A DNA stretch of 64,000 nt from WRMS01 sp038562165 (GCA_038562165.1 JBCFAO010000003.1:59705-123704), one strand, 5' to 3'; numbered from the stretch's first letter, positions 7,973 to 17,003 are shown. Translations and numbers: made by a program. Notes: generated by a model from the letters alone, not told the origin.

Positions 7973-8009
7973 AAGCTTACTTAAAAATGAGGTATGGGGA
8001 GATGTTTGC

Positions 8010-10370
8010 ATGTATCAGGTAATGAAAAGAGACGGCCATGTCACCGAATTCGATCTAGCAAAGATAAGCAAAGCAATTACAAAGGCTTTTGAGGCCCAAA
8101 ACAAGCAATACCATCCGCAAACCATTGATTTTCTGGCCTTGAAGGTAACGGCCGACTTTGAATCAAAAATCGCCGGCGGCAAAATTTCCGTAGAAGATAT
8201 TCAAGACAGCGTGGAAACCGTACTGATCAAAAGCGGCTATGCCGATGTGGCGAAGGCCTTTATTTTATACCGCAAGCAGCATGAGAAAATGCGCAATATG
8301 AAGTCCACCATCTTGGATTTCAAGGATACGGTAAACAGCTATCTCAATATAACCGACTGGCGGGTAAAAGAAAATTCCACGGTTACCTATTCTGTGGGCG
8401 GGCTGATTTTAAGCAATTCCGGCGCCATCACCGCCAATTACTGGCTCAGCGAAATTTACGATTCCGAAATCGCTCAGGCCCACCGTGACGCCGATCTTCA
8501 CCTCCATGATTTATCCATGCTTACGGGATACTGTGCCGGCTGGAGCTTAAAACAGCTTATCCAGGAAGGCTTAGGCGGCATCCCCGGCAAAATCACTTCC
8601 GCCCCCGCCAGCCATCTGGCCACCCTGTGCAACCAAATGGTGAATTTTCTCGGCATTATGCAGAATGAATGGGCGGGAGCCCAAGCCTTCTCCTCCTTTG
8701 ATACCTACCTTGCGCCTTTTGTCAAAGTGGACAACCTGTCTTATGACGCCGTCAAAAAATGCATCGAAAGCTTTATCTACGGCGTCAATACTCCCTCCCG
8801 CTGGGGCACCCAGGCTCCCTTCTCCAATATCACCTTGGATTGGGTAGTGCCCAATGACCTGGCGGAGCTGCCGGCCATTGTGGGCGGCAAGGAGATGGAT
8901 TTTAAATATAAAGACTGCAAAAAAGAGATGGATATGGTCAACAAAGCCTTCATCGAAATCATGATCGAGGGCGACGCCAACGGCCGGGGCTTCCAATATC
9001 CTATCCCTACCTATTCCATCACCAGGGATTTTGACTGGAGCGATACGGAAAATAACCGGCTCTTATTTGAGATGACCGCCAAATACGGTACGCCGTATTT
9101 TTCAAACTATATTAACAGCGAAATGGAGCCCAGTGACGTGCGCAGCATGTGCTGCCGTTTGCGTTTGGACCTGCGGGAGCTGCGCAAAAAATCCGGCGGC
9201 TTTTTTGGCAGCGGCGAAAGTACAGGTTCGATCGGTGTAGTGACCATTAATCTGCCGCGCATTGCTTATCTGGCCCGGAATAAGGCGGATTTCTATGCCC
9301 GCCTGGATAAGATGATGGATGTTGCGGCCAGAAGCCTCAAAATCAAGAGAAACGTAGTATCCAAGCTGCTGGAAGAGGGGCTGTACCCTTATACAAAACG
9401 CTATTTAGGCACCTTTGACAATCATTTTTCCACCATTGGACTTATTGGCATGAACGAGGCTTTATTAAACGCCAGATGGCTGGGAAAGGATATCTCTCAT
9501 CCGGCGGCCAACGCTTTTGCCAAAGAGGTACTCAACCATATGAGGGAGCGCCTTGCCGATTATCAGGAGGAATACGGCGATCTTTACAATCTGGAGGCAA
9601 CTCCGGCGGAAAGCACCACTTACCGCCTTGCCAAACACGATGTAAAGCGCTATCCGGATATTATTACGGCTGCCAAAGACGGGGAAACGCCTTATTACAC
9701 CAACTCCTCCCACCTGCCGGTGGGCTTTACGGATGATATCTTTGAAGCGTTGGATATTCAGGACGGTCTCCAGACCTTGTATACCTCCGGTACAGTATTC
9801 CATGCCTTTTTAGGCGAAAAGCTGCCGGGCTGGAAAGCGGCGGCCACACTGGTCCGGAAAATTGCCGAGAACTATACGCTGCCCTACTATACCCTCTCTC
9901 CTACCTATTCCGTCTGCAAAAACCACGGCTACATCAACGGCGAAAAATACGTTTGCGACCAATGCGGCGAAGCCACCGAGGTGTACAGCCGCATCACAGG
10001 CTATTACCGTCCGGTGAAGAATTGGAATGAAGGAAAAACTCAGGAGTTCAAGGACCGTAAGCTGTATCAAATAGAAAAGCCGTCTGCCCCAGCCCAAGAA
10101 TCCTGCTACCAAAGGGATAGCATTCCAATGCTATTCACCAGCCAAACCTGTCCCAACTGCCAGGTTGCTAAGGCCTTCCTGGACCAGGCCAATGTAGTCT
10201 ATGAGACTGTGCCGGCAGAGGAAAACCTGGATTTAGTTGAGCAATATGGCATAAAAAGCGCCCCTACGCTGGTTGTTCAGGAGGGGGCGGCGGGATACAC
10301 GTTATATGTAAACGCTTCCGATATCCGGCGTTTTGCCCAGTCTTTCGAAGGGCAAGTTCAAAAGCGATAG
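8010..10370 (+). CDS. nrdD: Anaerobic ribonucleoside-triphosphate reductase with C-terminal glutaredoxin-like domain
   Basis: A 786-residue class III reductase that makes dNTPs from NTPs without oxygen. An ATP-cone allosteric domain fills about residues 1-90 (YQVMKRDGHVTEFDLAKIS). The catalytic barrel follows, and near residue 645-685 come the zinc cysteines (SVCKNHGYING, then CDQCGE) and the glycyl radical site RITGYYRP. After that an extra domain of about 85 residues has a CPNC redox motif and a SAPTLVV cis-proline block, a glutaredoxin/NrdH fold fused in place of a separate reductant. I start at ATG 8010 (MYQVMKRDG) behind GGGGAG, since upstream codons show no homology. Activated by the NrdG encoded just before it; NrdR boxes precede its promoter and a terminator follows. 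Confidence 0.95.
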   Translation: MYQVMKRDGHVTEFDLAKISKAITKAFEAQNKQYHPQTIDFLALKVTADFESKIAGGKISVEDIQDSVETVLIKSGYADVAKAFILYRKQHEKMRNMKSTILDFKDTVNSYLNITDWRVKENSTVTYSVGGLILSNSGAITANYWLSEIYDSEIAQAHRDADLHLHDLSMLTGYCAGWSLKQLIQEGLGGIPGKITSAPASHLATLCNQMVNFLGIMQNEWAGAQAFSSFDTYLAPFVKVDNLSYDAVKKCIESFIYGVNTPSRWGTQAPFSNITLDWVVPNDLAELPAIVGGKEMDFKYKDCKKEMDMVNKAFIEIMIEGDANGRGFQYPIPTYSITRDFDWSDTENNRLLFEMTAKYGTPYFSNYINSEMEPSDVRSMCCRLRLDLRELRKKSGGFFGSGESTGSIGVVTINLPRIAYLARNKADFYARLDKMMDVAARSLKIKRNVVSKLLEEGLYPYTKRYLGTFDNHFSTIGLIGMNEALLNARWLGKDISHPAANAFAKEVLNHMRERLADYQEEYGDLYNLEATPAESTTYRLAKHDVKRYPDIITAAKDGETPYYTNSSHLPVGFTDDIFEALDIQDGLQTLYTSGTVFHAFLGEKLPGWKAAATLVRKIAENYTLPYYTLSPTYSVCKNHGYINGEKYVCDQCGEATEVYSRITGYYRPVKNWNEGKTQEFKDRKLYQIEKPSAPAQESCYQRDSIPMLFTSQTCPNCQVAKAFLDQANVVYETVPAEENLDLVEQYGIKSAPTLVVQEGAAGYTLYVNASDIRRFAQSFEGQVQKR

Positions 10371-10389
10371 GCAATATCCCCCTATAAAA

Positions 10390-10424
10390 CAACACCGGGC
10401 AGCCTTTACCCGGTGTTGTTTTTA
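10390..10424 (+). terminator. Rho-independent terminator after nrdD
   Basis: Ten-base stem CAACACCGGG/CCCGGTGTTG (10390-10399 with 10409-10418), nine-base loop, then TTTTT. Confidence 0.88.
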
Positions 10425-10748
10425 TCTATAGTATACATATTGCCATCAAATCCGGCCAATTGCAGTAAAATCTTTTTGAGAAAGCTGCTGGCCTGCAATT
10501 AAAGCAGAACCTTGTTCTGAAAGTCCAGTTGCCCGCCCCTCTCATTGACCTTCGGCGCCTCACAATCATGGCAATCCATAAGGTTTTTATGCGTTTCCTG
10601 CTATTGACTGTTCTGTATGTCCATGATAACGTTAACTTTAACAATGGGGTTGTATTAATTATAACTCCATTCTTTATTATGGAACAATTAAGAAGATAGT
10701 TTCCATTGGCATCTATACATATCAAAAATGTTGGAAAGGGGCAGCAAA
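10425..10748. other. Intergenic region without a recognisable gene
   Basis: About 320 bases between the nrdD terminator and the first acetyltransferase. AT-rich in its second half, with a ribosome site (GGAAAGGGG) only at its right end. A minus-strand open frame here lacks homology and a ribosome site. Confidence 0.5.
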
Positions 10749-11303
10749 ATGGAAATAGCAACGGCAAAAATGACCGATCTTGAGGGCGTAATGGATTTGC
10801 ATAAGAGGTACCATATAAGCTCTATTAATCCCGATGATAAGGCTGATGGTTTTGTGACGACGAATTTTACACCGGAGCAGCTTCAGGCCCTTGTGGAAAA
10901 AGAATGCGGTATAACGATCGCAAAAGATGGCGGACGCATTATCAGCTATGCCATGGCAGCCTCATGGCAATTCTGGTCGGAATGGCCCTTATTTGCTCAT
11001 ATGATCCAAAAGCTTCCCGAGCATTCCCTTGGCGGGCAAGGGCTGACCGTGGATAATTCCTACCAATACGGGCCAATTTGCGTAGATAAATCCTACCGCG
11101 GCAGCGGTGTGTTTGAAAAGGTTTTTTATGCCTCTCTGGACAGTATGGCTGGCCGGTATCCGATTATGGTTACATTCATCAATCAGATAAATCCCCGCTC
11201 TTACAAAGCCCATACACAGAAAGTTAACATGAATACCGTGGGCACTTTTCAATTTAATAATAACGATTATTATATGTTGGCCTGCCCTACAAAAACTAAA
11301 TAG
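10749..11303 (+). CDS. GNAT-family N-acetyltransferase
   Basis: A 184-residue cytosolic protein of the GCN5-related acetyltransferase fold. The N-terminal strand-helix (MEIATAKMTDLEGVMDLHKRYH) and the central acetyl-CoA segment (YGPICVDKSYRGSGVFEKVFYASLDSM), which corresponds to the beta4 and pyrophosphate-loop region (Q/RxxGxG/A; here RGSGV), support the call. The acceptor substrate is unknown. Start at ATG 10749 with GGAAAGGGG upstream. The next gene is also a GNAT protein but too divergent to be a recent duplicate. Confidence 0.8.
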   Translation: MEIATAKMTDLEGVMDLHKRYHISSINPDDKADGFVTTNFTPEQLQALVEKECGITIAKDGGRIISYAMAASWQFWSEWPLFAHMIQKLPEHSLGGQGLTVDNSYQYGPICVDKSYRGSGVFEKVFYASLDSMAGRYPIMVTFINQINPRSYKAHTQKVNMNTVGTFQFNNNDYYMLACPTKTK

Positions 11304-11435
11304 GAATAAGTTGCAGGGGCGCTCAGTACTCTATTGCTGCCATCGTATCTCCCGTCGATTTCTGTGTCGGCAAAATATAGCAAAGTAGAATAAGACTTGG
11401 GTTTGATTATGATTGAGTAAAAGGAGGCTGCACCC

Positions 11436-11894
11436 ATGAGTTCATTGACTATTCGCAAAGCCACGAAAGACGATCTGGACCTTTTAATGGCAAGCCGCAA
11501 AGAGGCTTTGAAAGCCATGTTTGGTGAAATCCCTGAGGCAGACTTGGATTACATGATGGCTCATACCCTGGAATATTATAAAAATAATGTTGATCATGTC
11601 ACCTATTTTGTTTTTGACGGAGACACTTTTGCCGCCTGCGGCTCCATCTGTTTTTATCAGGTCATGCCCTCATTGCATAATCCCACCGGTAACAAAGCTT
11701 ATATCATCAATATGTATACCCATCACGATTACCGGCGCCGGGGCCTTTCAAATCAATTATTAGACCGTCTGGTGCAAGAAGCTAAAGAAAGAAATATTAA
11801 GGAAGTACACTTGGATGCAACCTCCATGGGCAAACCCGTATATGCCAAATATGGCTTTATCCCTTCCGAATCGGAAATGCATCTTCCGATTTAG
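11436..11894 (+). CDS. GNAT-family N-acetyltransferase
   Basis: A 152-residue acetyltransferase. The typical GNAT order is clear: N-terminal SLTIRKATKDDLDLLMASRKEAL, central beta4 IINMYTHHDYRRRGLSNQLLDRLVQEAKERN with the RxxGL acetyl-CoA pyrophosphate loop, and a C-terminal LDATSMGKPVYAKYGF segment. Substrate unknown. Strong AGGAGG ribosome site. The 3' end overlaps the convergent MscS gene by four bases. Confidence 0.88.
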   Translation: MSSLTIRKATKDDLDLLMASRKEALKAMFGEIPEADLDYMMAHTLEYYKNNVDHVTYFVFDGDTFAACGSICFYQVMPSLHNPTGNKAYIINMYTHHDYRRRGLSNQLLDRLVQEAKERNIKEVHLDATSMGKPVYAKYGFIPSESEMHLPI

Positions 11895-13129
11895 GCAGAA
11901 GTCTCCTGTTTCCGCTCTTCCTTAGTCTCACGCATATGCGCCAAATCGTAACCCGAAGGGCTTTGAAAAATCCGCAGATCAAATTCCGGGATAACGGCCA
12001 GAACATGATCAAAAATATCGGCTTGGATTGCTTCATATTCAGCCCATTTCGTGGTGTTGGCAAACACATAAATCTCTACGGGCAGCCCATGCTCACTGGG
12101 ATCAAGGTTGCGTACGAGCCGGAACATGTCCCGGTGCACCCGGGGATGATTTTGCAGATAAATATCGATATAAGTACGAAATATGCCAATGTTGGTCGGC
12201 TTTCTTCCGTTAACCATGCTTGTGCTGCCGTCAATGCCATGTGTATCATGCAGATACTCCCGAATGAGTTCTATCTTTTTATACCGCTCCAGCATCTGCT
12301 CATCACAAAATTTGATGCTGGCCATATCAATATTTACCGCCCGTTTGATTCTTCTACCGCCTGTCTCCTGCATGCTCCTCCAGTTTTTGAAGGACTCGGA
12401 AACCAAGGCATAGGTGGGAATAGTTGAAACGGTATTATCCCAGTTTTGCACTTTTACGGTGTGGAGGGTAATCTCCGTTACAGCGCCGTCTGCATTATGT
12501 TTTGACATTTCAATCCAATCGCCTATCCGTACCATATCGTTTCCCGTCAACTGGATACTTGCTACAAAGCCCAGAATGGTGTTTTGAAAAACCAACAAAA
12601 GAACGGCTGTGGCTGCGCCGATTCCTCCCAGCAAAAGCAGCGGCGAACGGTTTGTCAAGGTGCTTATAATAATGATGATACCGATAATATAGGCTGCAAT
12701 TTTTAAAATCTGCAAATAGCCTTTGATGGGCTTCGTTTTGGAAGACTCAAACCTTCTGTAAATATCATTAACGGCGTCCAAAAACTTATCAAAGGCCAGC
12801 ACTAAAGCGTATACGATCAGGCATACAGACATACGCTGCAGCCAAACCTGGGCAGATAAAGACAATGGAGCCGCAGCATAAGCTACAAGTGCAGGAACCA
12901 CTAGAATCATATGCTCAAAAACTTTATGCTGGAAGAATGTATCATCCCATTTTGTTCTGCTTTTCGCTATAACCATTTTTAAAAGCTTCAGCAGCAGCTT
13001 TTTAGCAATAAAATAAGCTAGAAAACTGACCACTATGATTACAACAATAATGGCTGCGTTGGCGATATATGAGGCTATTGTCTCGCTTAGACCACCCTCT
13101 GACAGCAGCTTTTCAATCCATTCAGGCAT
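11891..13129 (-). CDS. Mechanosensitive ion channel, MscS family (YbdG/YnaI-like)
   Basis: A 412-residue inner-membrane channel that opens on membrane tension in osmotic downshock. About five hydrophobic segments precede the pore helix region (LGGIGAATAVLLLVFQNTILGFVASIQLTGNDMVRIGDWIEM, about residues 165-210), which is the MscS hallmark followed by the beta domain (DGAVTEITLHTVKVQNWDNTVSTIPTYALVSESFKNW). The C-terminal cytoplasmic vestibule is long, with EHGLPVEIYVFANTTKWAEYEAIQADIFDHVLAVIPEFDLRIFQSPSG, as in the YbdG group. ATG start behind GGGGGAG. Family assignment is firm; physiological gating role is by homology. Confidence 0.92.
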   Translation of the reverse strand: MPEWIEKLLSEGGLSETIASYIANAAIIVVIIVVSFLAYFIAKKLLLKLLKMVIAKSRTKWDDTFFQHKVFEHMILVVPALVAYAAAPLSLSAQVWLQRMSVCLIVYALVLAFDKFLDAVNDIYRRFESSKTKPIKGYLQILKIAAYIIGIIIIISTLTNRSPLLLLGGIGAATAVLLLVFQNTILGFVASIQLTGNDMVRIGDWIEMSKHNADGAVTEITLHTVKVQNWDNTVSTIPTYALVSESFKNWRSMQETGGRRIKRAVNIDMASIKFCDEQMLERYKKIELIREYLHDTHGIDGSTSMVNGRKPTNIGIFRTYIDIYLQNHPRVHRDMFRLVRNLDPSEHGLPVEIYVFANTTKWAEYEAIQADIFDHVLAVIPEFDLRIFQSPSGYDLAHMRETKEERKQETSA

Positions 13130-13346
13130 TAATTTCTCCCCCTTCTGTTTAAAAATACAAATAAAGGCAAAGGGCTTCTGCCAAAGCTCTTCACCTTTAA
13201 AGTTTAGATTCTAAAGTAATAGATATACCAAATCATTGTCATTTATTATATACTGACTTTAGTACAAATATCAACAGAGGCCACAATAAAAGCTTAATGA
13301 AAAAGCACAAAGGGCCTGCGAGGAAATTAACAGGGAGGGTTAATAT

Positions 13347-13736
13347 ATGAACCGTTATGAATGGCTGGATGAATATTTATTGGCAAAGCCCGGTGCGGTC
13401 AAGGATTTCAAAGAGGAATGGCAGTGGTGGCGCTATCAGGTGGGCGGCAAGCTTTTTGCCGCTCTCATGCATCCTTCGGAGAAATACGACCCCGCTTATG
13501 CCGGCAAAGACCTGATCAATCTTAAATGTGATCCTTTAATGGCGGAATTTCTGCGCCAGGAGTATCCCGAGGTGTTGCCCGGCTTCTATACCGACAAACG
13601 CAGCTGGAATGCAGTAAATCTTGAGGGAAGCTTACCGGAGGATGAACTGAAGCAAATGTGCGACGCTTCTTATCAGCTTGTCTTTGAGAAGCTGACGAAA
13701 AAACTGCAAAAAGAAATTCTGGAGAAGGCCCAATGA
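13347..13736 (+). CDS. MmcQ/YjbR-family protein
   Basis: A 129-residue cytosolic protein of the YjbR (CyaY-like fold) family, often annotated as DNA-binding without direct proof. The motifs WLDEYLLAKPGAVKDFKEEWQWWRYQVGGKLFA, then YDPAYAGKDLINLKCDPLMAEFLR, and GFYTDKRSWNAVNLEGSLPEDELKQMCDASYQLV follow the family order. Ribosome site GGGAGGG. It overlaps the next gene by ATGA, forming a two-gene unit. Confidence 0.85.
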   Translation: MNRYEWLDEYLLAKPGAVKDFKEEWQWWRYQVGGKLFAALMHPSEKYDPAYAGKDLINLKCDPLMAEFLRQEYPEVLPGFYTDKRSWNAVNLEGSLPEDELKQMCDASYQLVFEKLTKKLQKEILEKAQ

Positions 13737-14167
13737 CCCACCGCCTGCTGATTGACGCCGACGGCTGCCCTGTAGTGGATGAAGCGGTGGCAGTGGCTCG
13801 GTCTTTTCATCTCGAATGCCTGATTCTCTGCGATACCGCTCACCATTTTAATAAGAATGGCGCCCAAACCCTGGTTTTCTCTCAAGGAGCCGACAGTGTG
13901 GATTTTGCCCTGGCCAATCTTGTTCAGGCCGGCGATATTGTGGTGACGCAGGATTACGGCCTTGCCGCCATGTGCCTGGCCCGGGCAGCCCGGGCTCTGA
14001 ATCAGGATGGCGTAGAGTATACGGCGGACAACATCGATAGCCTTCTGTTGGCCCGTCATACGGCCAGGAAGATCCGCAGCGGCGGCGGACGGCTAAAGGG
14101 GCCAAAAAAGCGCACTCCGGAACAGGATGAAAAGTTTAAATCTGCGCTGACGGCAATGCTTAATTAA
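13733..14167 (+). CDS. YaiI/YqxD family protein (DUF188)
   Basis: A 144-residue cytosolic protein of the UPF0178 family. It opens with the conserved LLIDADGCPVVDEAVAVARSF (the family's acidic DADxCPV motif) and has VVTQDYGLAAMCLARAARALNQDGVEYTADNIDSLLLARH, then GGRLKGPKKRTPEQDEKFKSAL at the C-terminus. The fold resembles PIN/NYN-type nucleases, but activity is not established. It shares a four-base overlap with the YjbR-family gene upstream. Confidence 0.9.
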   Translation: MTHRLLIDADGCPVVDEAVAVARSFHLECLILCDTAHHFNKNGAQTLVFSQGADSVDFALANLVQAGDIVVTQDYGLAAMCLARAARALNQDGVEYTADNIDSLLLARHTARKIRSGGGRLKGPKKRTPEQDEKFKSALTAMLN

Positions 14168-14311
14168 ATAATTCCCGAATTAACATAATTACCACGTTTT
14201 TTCACTCATCTGCCACATCATTAATACTGCTCAGCTCTAATATCTGCGGCGCAGCAATCCGGTGGGCAACGACCTGGTCAGCCTACACTAACTCAGTACT
14301 TGATACCACTT

Positions 14312-14355
14312 AACAGCAAAACGGACCCTTGCGAGTCCGTTTCTGCTGTTTTTAT
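14312..14355 (+). terminator. Rho-independent terminator
   Basis: AACAGC...GCTGTT outer stem and ACGGAC/GTCCGT inner stem (14312-14350) followed by T residues. It lies 145 bases after the DUF188 stop; the stretch between holds no gene I can see. Confidence 0.75.
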
Positions 14356-14460
14356 TTACTTTAGGAGAGGGAAGCTATCTTATTCTGCCCAAAATCTCCG
14401 TTTTATGCCGTAAGGTTTATCCGGCCTGCCTGACTTGCCCAATCGGGGCCGGCATCTGCT

Positions 14461-14560
14461 GCTCAAAATTGCAGCTTTATCGCCCACTTGCCCAGAAAAT
14501 GTGCAAAATTGCAGCTTTGTCGCCCACTTCTTTGGAAAATGTGCAAAATTTCAAGTTTAT
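14461..14560 (+). repeat. Intergenic 20-bp repeat array, locus A, left half
   Basis: Three forward units of the GTGCAAAATTGCAGGTTTGT family at 14461-14480, 14501-14520 and 14541-14560, exactly 40 bases apart. The 20-base gaps share CGCCCACTT at their start and GAAAAT at their end, so they are not unique spacers. The unit core TGCAAAATTGCA is an inverted repeat (TGCAA/TTGCA). Confidence 0.8.
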
Positions 14561-14659
14561 AGTGTCTGAAACTCTCTTTAATGGGTTTGAATACTGCTTT
14601 TTTGCTGCATTTAGTGTTGAATTCGAAGTCGAAACTCTATTCTAGAGAGGTAACGCACT

Positions 14660-14762
14660 ACAAACTTGCATTTTTGAGCAAAAGCCACCGGACAGACTCT
14701 ACAAACCTGCAATTTTGCTCATTCAGGCCCCGGCGCAAGTTACAAGCTTGCAATTTTGAGCA
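14660..14762 (-). repeat. Intergenic 20-bp repeat array, locus A, right half (inverted)
   Basis: Three units of the same family in reverse orientation, starting at 14660, 14701 and 14742, 41 bases apart. They face the forward units at 14461-14560 across about 100 bases of AT-rich sequence containing GAATTC. Confidence 0.8.
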
Positions 14763-14940
14763 ATATCGCGGGTACGTCCCGTGAGATTGCTGCCGTTGCT
14801 TCGTGGGGCCATGCCATTGCCACCGCTGCCCCGTGAAATCGCTGCCGTTGCTGCCCCGTGGGGTCTCTGCCGCCGCTGCCTCGCGGGCTCGTTACCGCCG
14901 CCACTGCCCCTGAAGCTGCACACTTCCGGTTTTCAGCCGG
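14763..14940. repeat. GC-rich low-complexity tract beside repeat locus A
   Basis: Irregular repeats of GCTGCCGTTGCT/GCCGCCGCTGCC with CCCGTGGGG motifs. No credible gene on either strand. A similar GC-rich tract flanks repeat loci C and D. Confidence 0.6.
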
Positions 14941-14943
14941 TCT

Positions 14944-16704
14944 TCAACGGTATTTTTTCAGCTTGTCATAAAGGCAGGTCAAGGAAATCCCCAATTCTTT
15001 AGCTGCCGCCCTTTTTCCCTCCAGAGTTTCGCCGTGGCGTTTAAGGGCTGCCAGAATCATTCGTTTTTCCATAATGCTAAGGCTTTTGCCTTCCATCTGC
15101 TCCAAGGGCAGCGCCTCTGCCGGATAAAGAATCGAGGTAATATCCTCCCGGGTAATCAGGGTATTGTCGCCCCGGATCATCAGTTTTTCCACCAGGTTTT
15201 CCAGTTCCCGAATATTGCCCGGCCACTCATAATTCCGGAGCTCCTGAATAGCTCCCGCATCCATGCGGGGGATCTGATTTTCACTTAAAGGCTCCATCCC
15301 TTTGATCTTGCCCCCGACTTCCTGCAGCACCGGAGCAGGAAAGGTTCTCCTCTCAAACCAATCCTTCTCGCAATGTTTGCGGATCATCTGATGAGCCAAA
15401 AGAGCAACGTCCTCCCGCCGTTTACGTAAGGGCGGCAATTGGATATGAATTACATTCAACCGATAATACAGGTCGCTGCGAAATTGTCCTCTTGCCACAG
15501 CCTCTTTTAACTCCTTATTCGTTGCGGCAATAACCCGCACATCTATCCGGATGGGATGAGTGCCGCCCACACGCTCAACCTCTTTCTCCTGCAGCACCCG
15601 CAAAAGCTTGGCCTGGAGGTAAATATCCATATCGCCGATTTCATCCAGAAATATAGTGCCGCCGTTAGCCAGCTCGAATTTACCTATCTTGGCTTTACTT
15701 GCTCCGGTAAACGCCCCCTTTTCATAACCAAAAAGCTCGCTTTCCAAAAGGGTGCCGGGAATCGCAGGGCAATTCACCTTAATAAAAGGCCCTTTAAACC
15801 GGCTGCTGAAGGCATGGATGCCGTGAGCAAACAATTCCTTGCCGGTGCCGGACTCGCCGGTGATTAACACCGTAGATATGCTATCCGCCGCCTGCTTAGC
15901 CTGGCTGATGCATTTCTTAAAATTTGCCGATTCTCCCGCCAGATCCATAAAAGTGTACTTGGGCCGATTCATGGAGTGAATTTCTTCTTTCAGGGAGTCT
16001 ATTTCCTCTTTGTTGCGGTCAAGAATCTTAATCATTTTTTCAACCAGATCGGCGTCGTTAAATACGGTCACCGCTCCCACCAGCCGGCCGTCGCTGATCA
16101 GCGGCGAAGCATTGGCGATAATCGTTTTGCCGTTTGTGACGTGGTTATTGCCAAAAACCGCTTTGCCGGTGCGCAGTACCTGGGCCAGGCTGCCGTCCGG
16201 CGACACCTCAAAAACGCTGAAACCCAGCCGGTCTTTGGCCGGCACATCCAAAATCTTTGTAAATGCGGCATTTACATAAGTAATTATACCCTTTTCATCC
16301 ACTACCTCAATGCCTTCCTGAGCCGCCTCCATAGCCGCTTCAGCCTGATGATAGTTTTGCTCGCTCTTCATTAGCCGGCTAAATACCGGCATTAGAAATT
16401 CACTTTGCCTGTAATCATAAACCAGGCTGCCCCAAGCCCGGGCCTTTGCCAGATAAGCTTCAAGCTCCTCCAGGCCCAAGGTATCGACAATCACGTCAAA
16501 ATTAATCTGCTCCGCTTCTGTCAAAGCAACAGCAGAATGGTATACAGGCACTACATTATCCTTGAGCCAGACAACCTCTTCACTTTTTGACGACGGATCA
16601 AAAACTGCCGCCAGCTCCACATCATGAACAAGCTTCAGCGCCCTCAGCAGATCCGTCTGCCGGTTAAAAAAGCCAATCAGTAAAAGCCTGGATTTCTTTT
16701 GCAC
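14944..16704 (-). CDS. Sigma-54-dependent transcriptional activator with PAS domain
   Basis: A 586-residue enhancer-binding protein. The N-terminal 110 residues look like a NAD-binding-type or ligand fold (RLLLIGFFNRQTDLLRALKLVHDVELAAVFD) of unknown role. A PAS domain follows at about 120-230 (MEAAQEGIEVVDEKGIITYVNAAFTKIL). The AAA+ domain at about 255-490 has Walker A GESGTGKE, the sigma-54 contact loop GAFTGA, Walker B GGTIFLDEIGD and the R-finger region. A Fis-type helix-turn-helix closes the protein (ALKRHGETLEGKRAAAKELGISLTCLYDKLKKY). It diverges from the permease/dehydrogenase operon, which has a sigma-54 promoter and two dyads that may be its enhancer sites, so it very likely activates that operon. 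Confidence 0.93.
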   Translation of the reverse strand: MQKKSRLLLIGFFNRQTDLLRALKLVHDVELAAVFDPSSKSEEVVWLKDNVVPVYHSAVALTEAEQINFDVIVDTLGLEELEAYLAKARAWGSLVYDYRQSEFLMPVFSRLMKSEQNYHQAEAAMEAAQEGIEVVDEKGIITYVNAAFTKILDVPAKDRLGFSVFEVSPDGSLAQVLRTGKAVFGNNHVTNGKTIIANASPLISDGRLVGAVTVFNDADLVEKMIKILDRNKEEIDSLKEEIHSMNRPKYTFMDLAGESANFKKCISQAKQAADSISTVLITGESGTGKELFAHGIHAFSSRFKGPFIKVNCPAIPGTLLESELFGYEKGAFTGASKAKIGKFELANGGTIFLDEIGDMDIYLQAKLLRVLQEKEVERVGGTHPIRIDVRVIAATNKELKEAVARGQFRSDLYYRLNVIHIQLPPLRKRREDVALLAHQMIRKHCEKDWFERRTFPAPVLQEVGGKIKGMEPLSENQIPRMDAGAIQELRNYEWPGNIRELENLVEKLMIRGDNTLITREDITSILYPAEALPLEQMEGKSLSIMEKRMILAALKRHGETLEGKRAAAKELGISLTCLYDKLKKYR

Positions 16705-16743
16705 TGACCATTCCCCCTTTATAACGAGAAGCCGGATATATCC

Positions 16744-16761
16744 GCCGCCTCTTGAGGCGGC
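16744..16761 (-). other. Hairpin in the leader of the sigma-54 activator
   Basis: Seven-base stem GCCGCCT/AGGCGGC with CTTG loop, about 40 bases before the activator start, no T run after it on the minus strand. Role unknown. Confidence 0.4.
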
Positions 16762-16905
16762 AGGTTCCGCTTATCTTTTGAGGCATATAAGGAATCCCTT
16801 TCCTCATTAAAACAAAATCAGGAACAAAATGCAACGCTATTGCTGAAAATCTGAGGTTGCCATTTGTGCTTTAATTCACTATATTACGCATTCTAAAATA
16901 TATCA

Positions 16906-16922
16906 ATTTCAGATTATGAAAT
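16906..16922. promoter_or_regulatory. Putative upstream activator site 1
   Basis: ATTTCA-GATTA-TGAAAT, a 6-5-6 inverted repeat about 170 bases before the sigma-54 promoter. Same architecture as the dyad at 16987. Confidence 0.5.
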
Positions 16923-16986
16923 CCCCTTATTTACCTTACTATTCTAATGCTTATTTCCTTAAAATATCAATATTTGTTATTAATAA

Positions 16987-17003
16987 ATTTCGAATTCCGA
17001 AAT
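16987..17003. promoter_or_regulatory. Putative upstream activator site 2
   Basis: ATTTCG-AATTC-CGAAAT, a 6-5-6 inverted repeat 81 bases (about eight turns) from site 1 and about 90 bases before the sigma-54 promoter, a usual place for enhancer-binding proteins. Confidence 0.5.

Noticed and set aside
10426..10767. Minus-strand frame of 113 codons after nrdD
   Set aside because: No homology, no ribosome site, and it overlaps the promoter region of the acetyltransferase.
14461..14762. CRISPR-like look of the 20-bp repeats at regular 40-41 bp spacing
   Set aside because: The gaps are not unique: they share starts (CGCCCACTT, CGCTCACT) and ends (GAAAAT). Units are only about 20 bp, arrays have two or three units and invert within a locus, and no cas gene is present.
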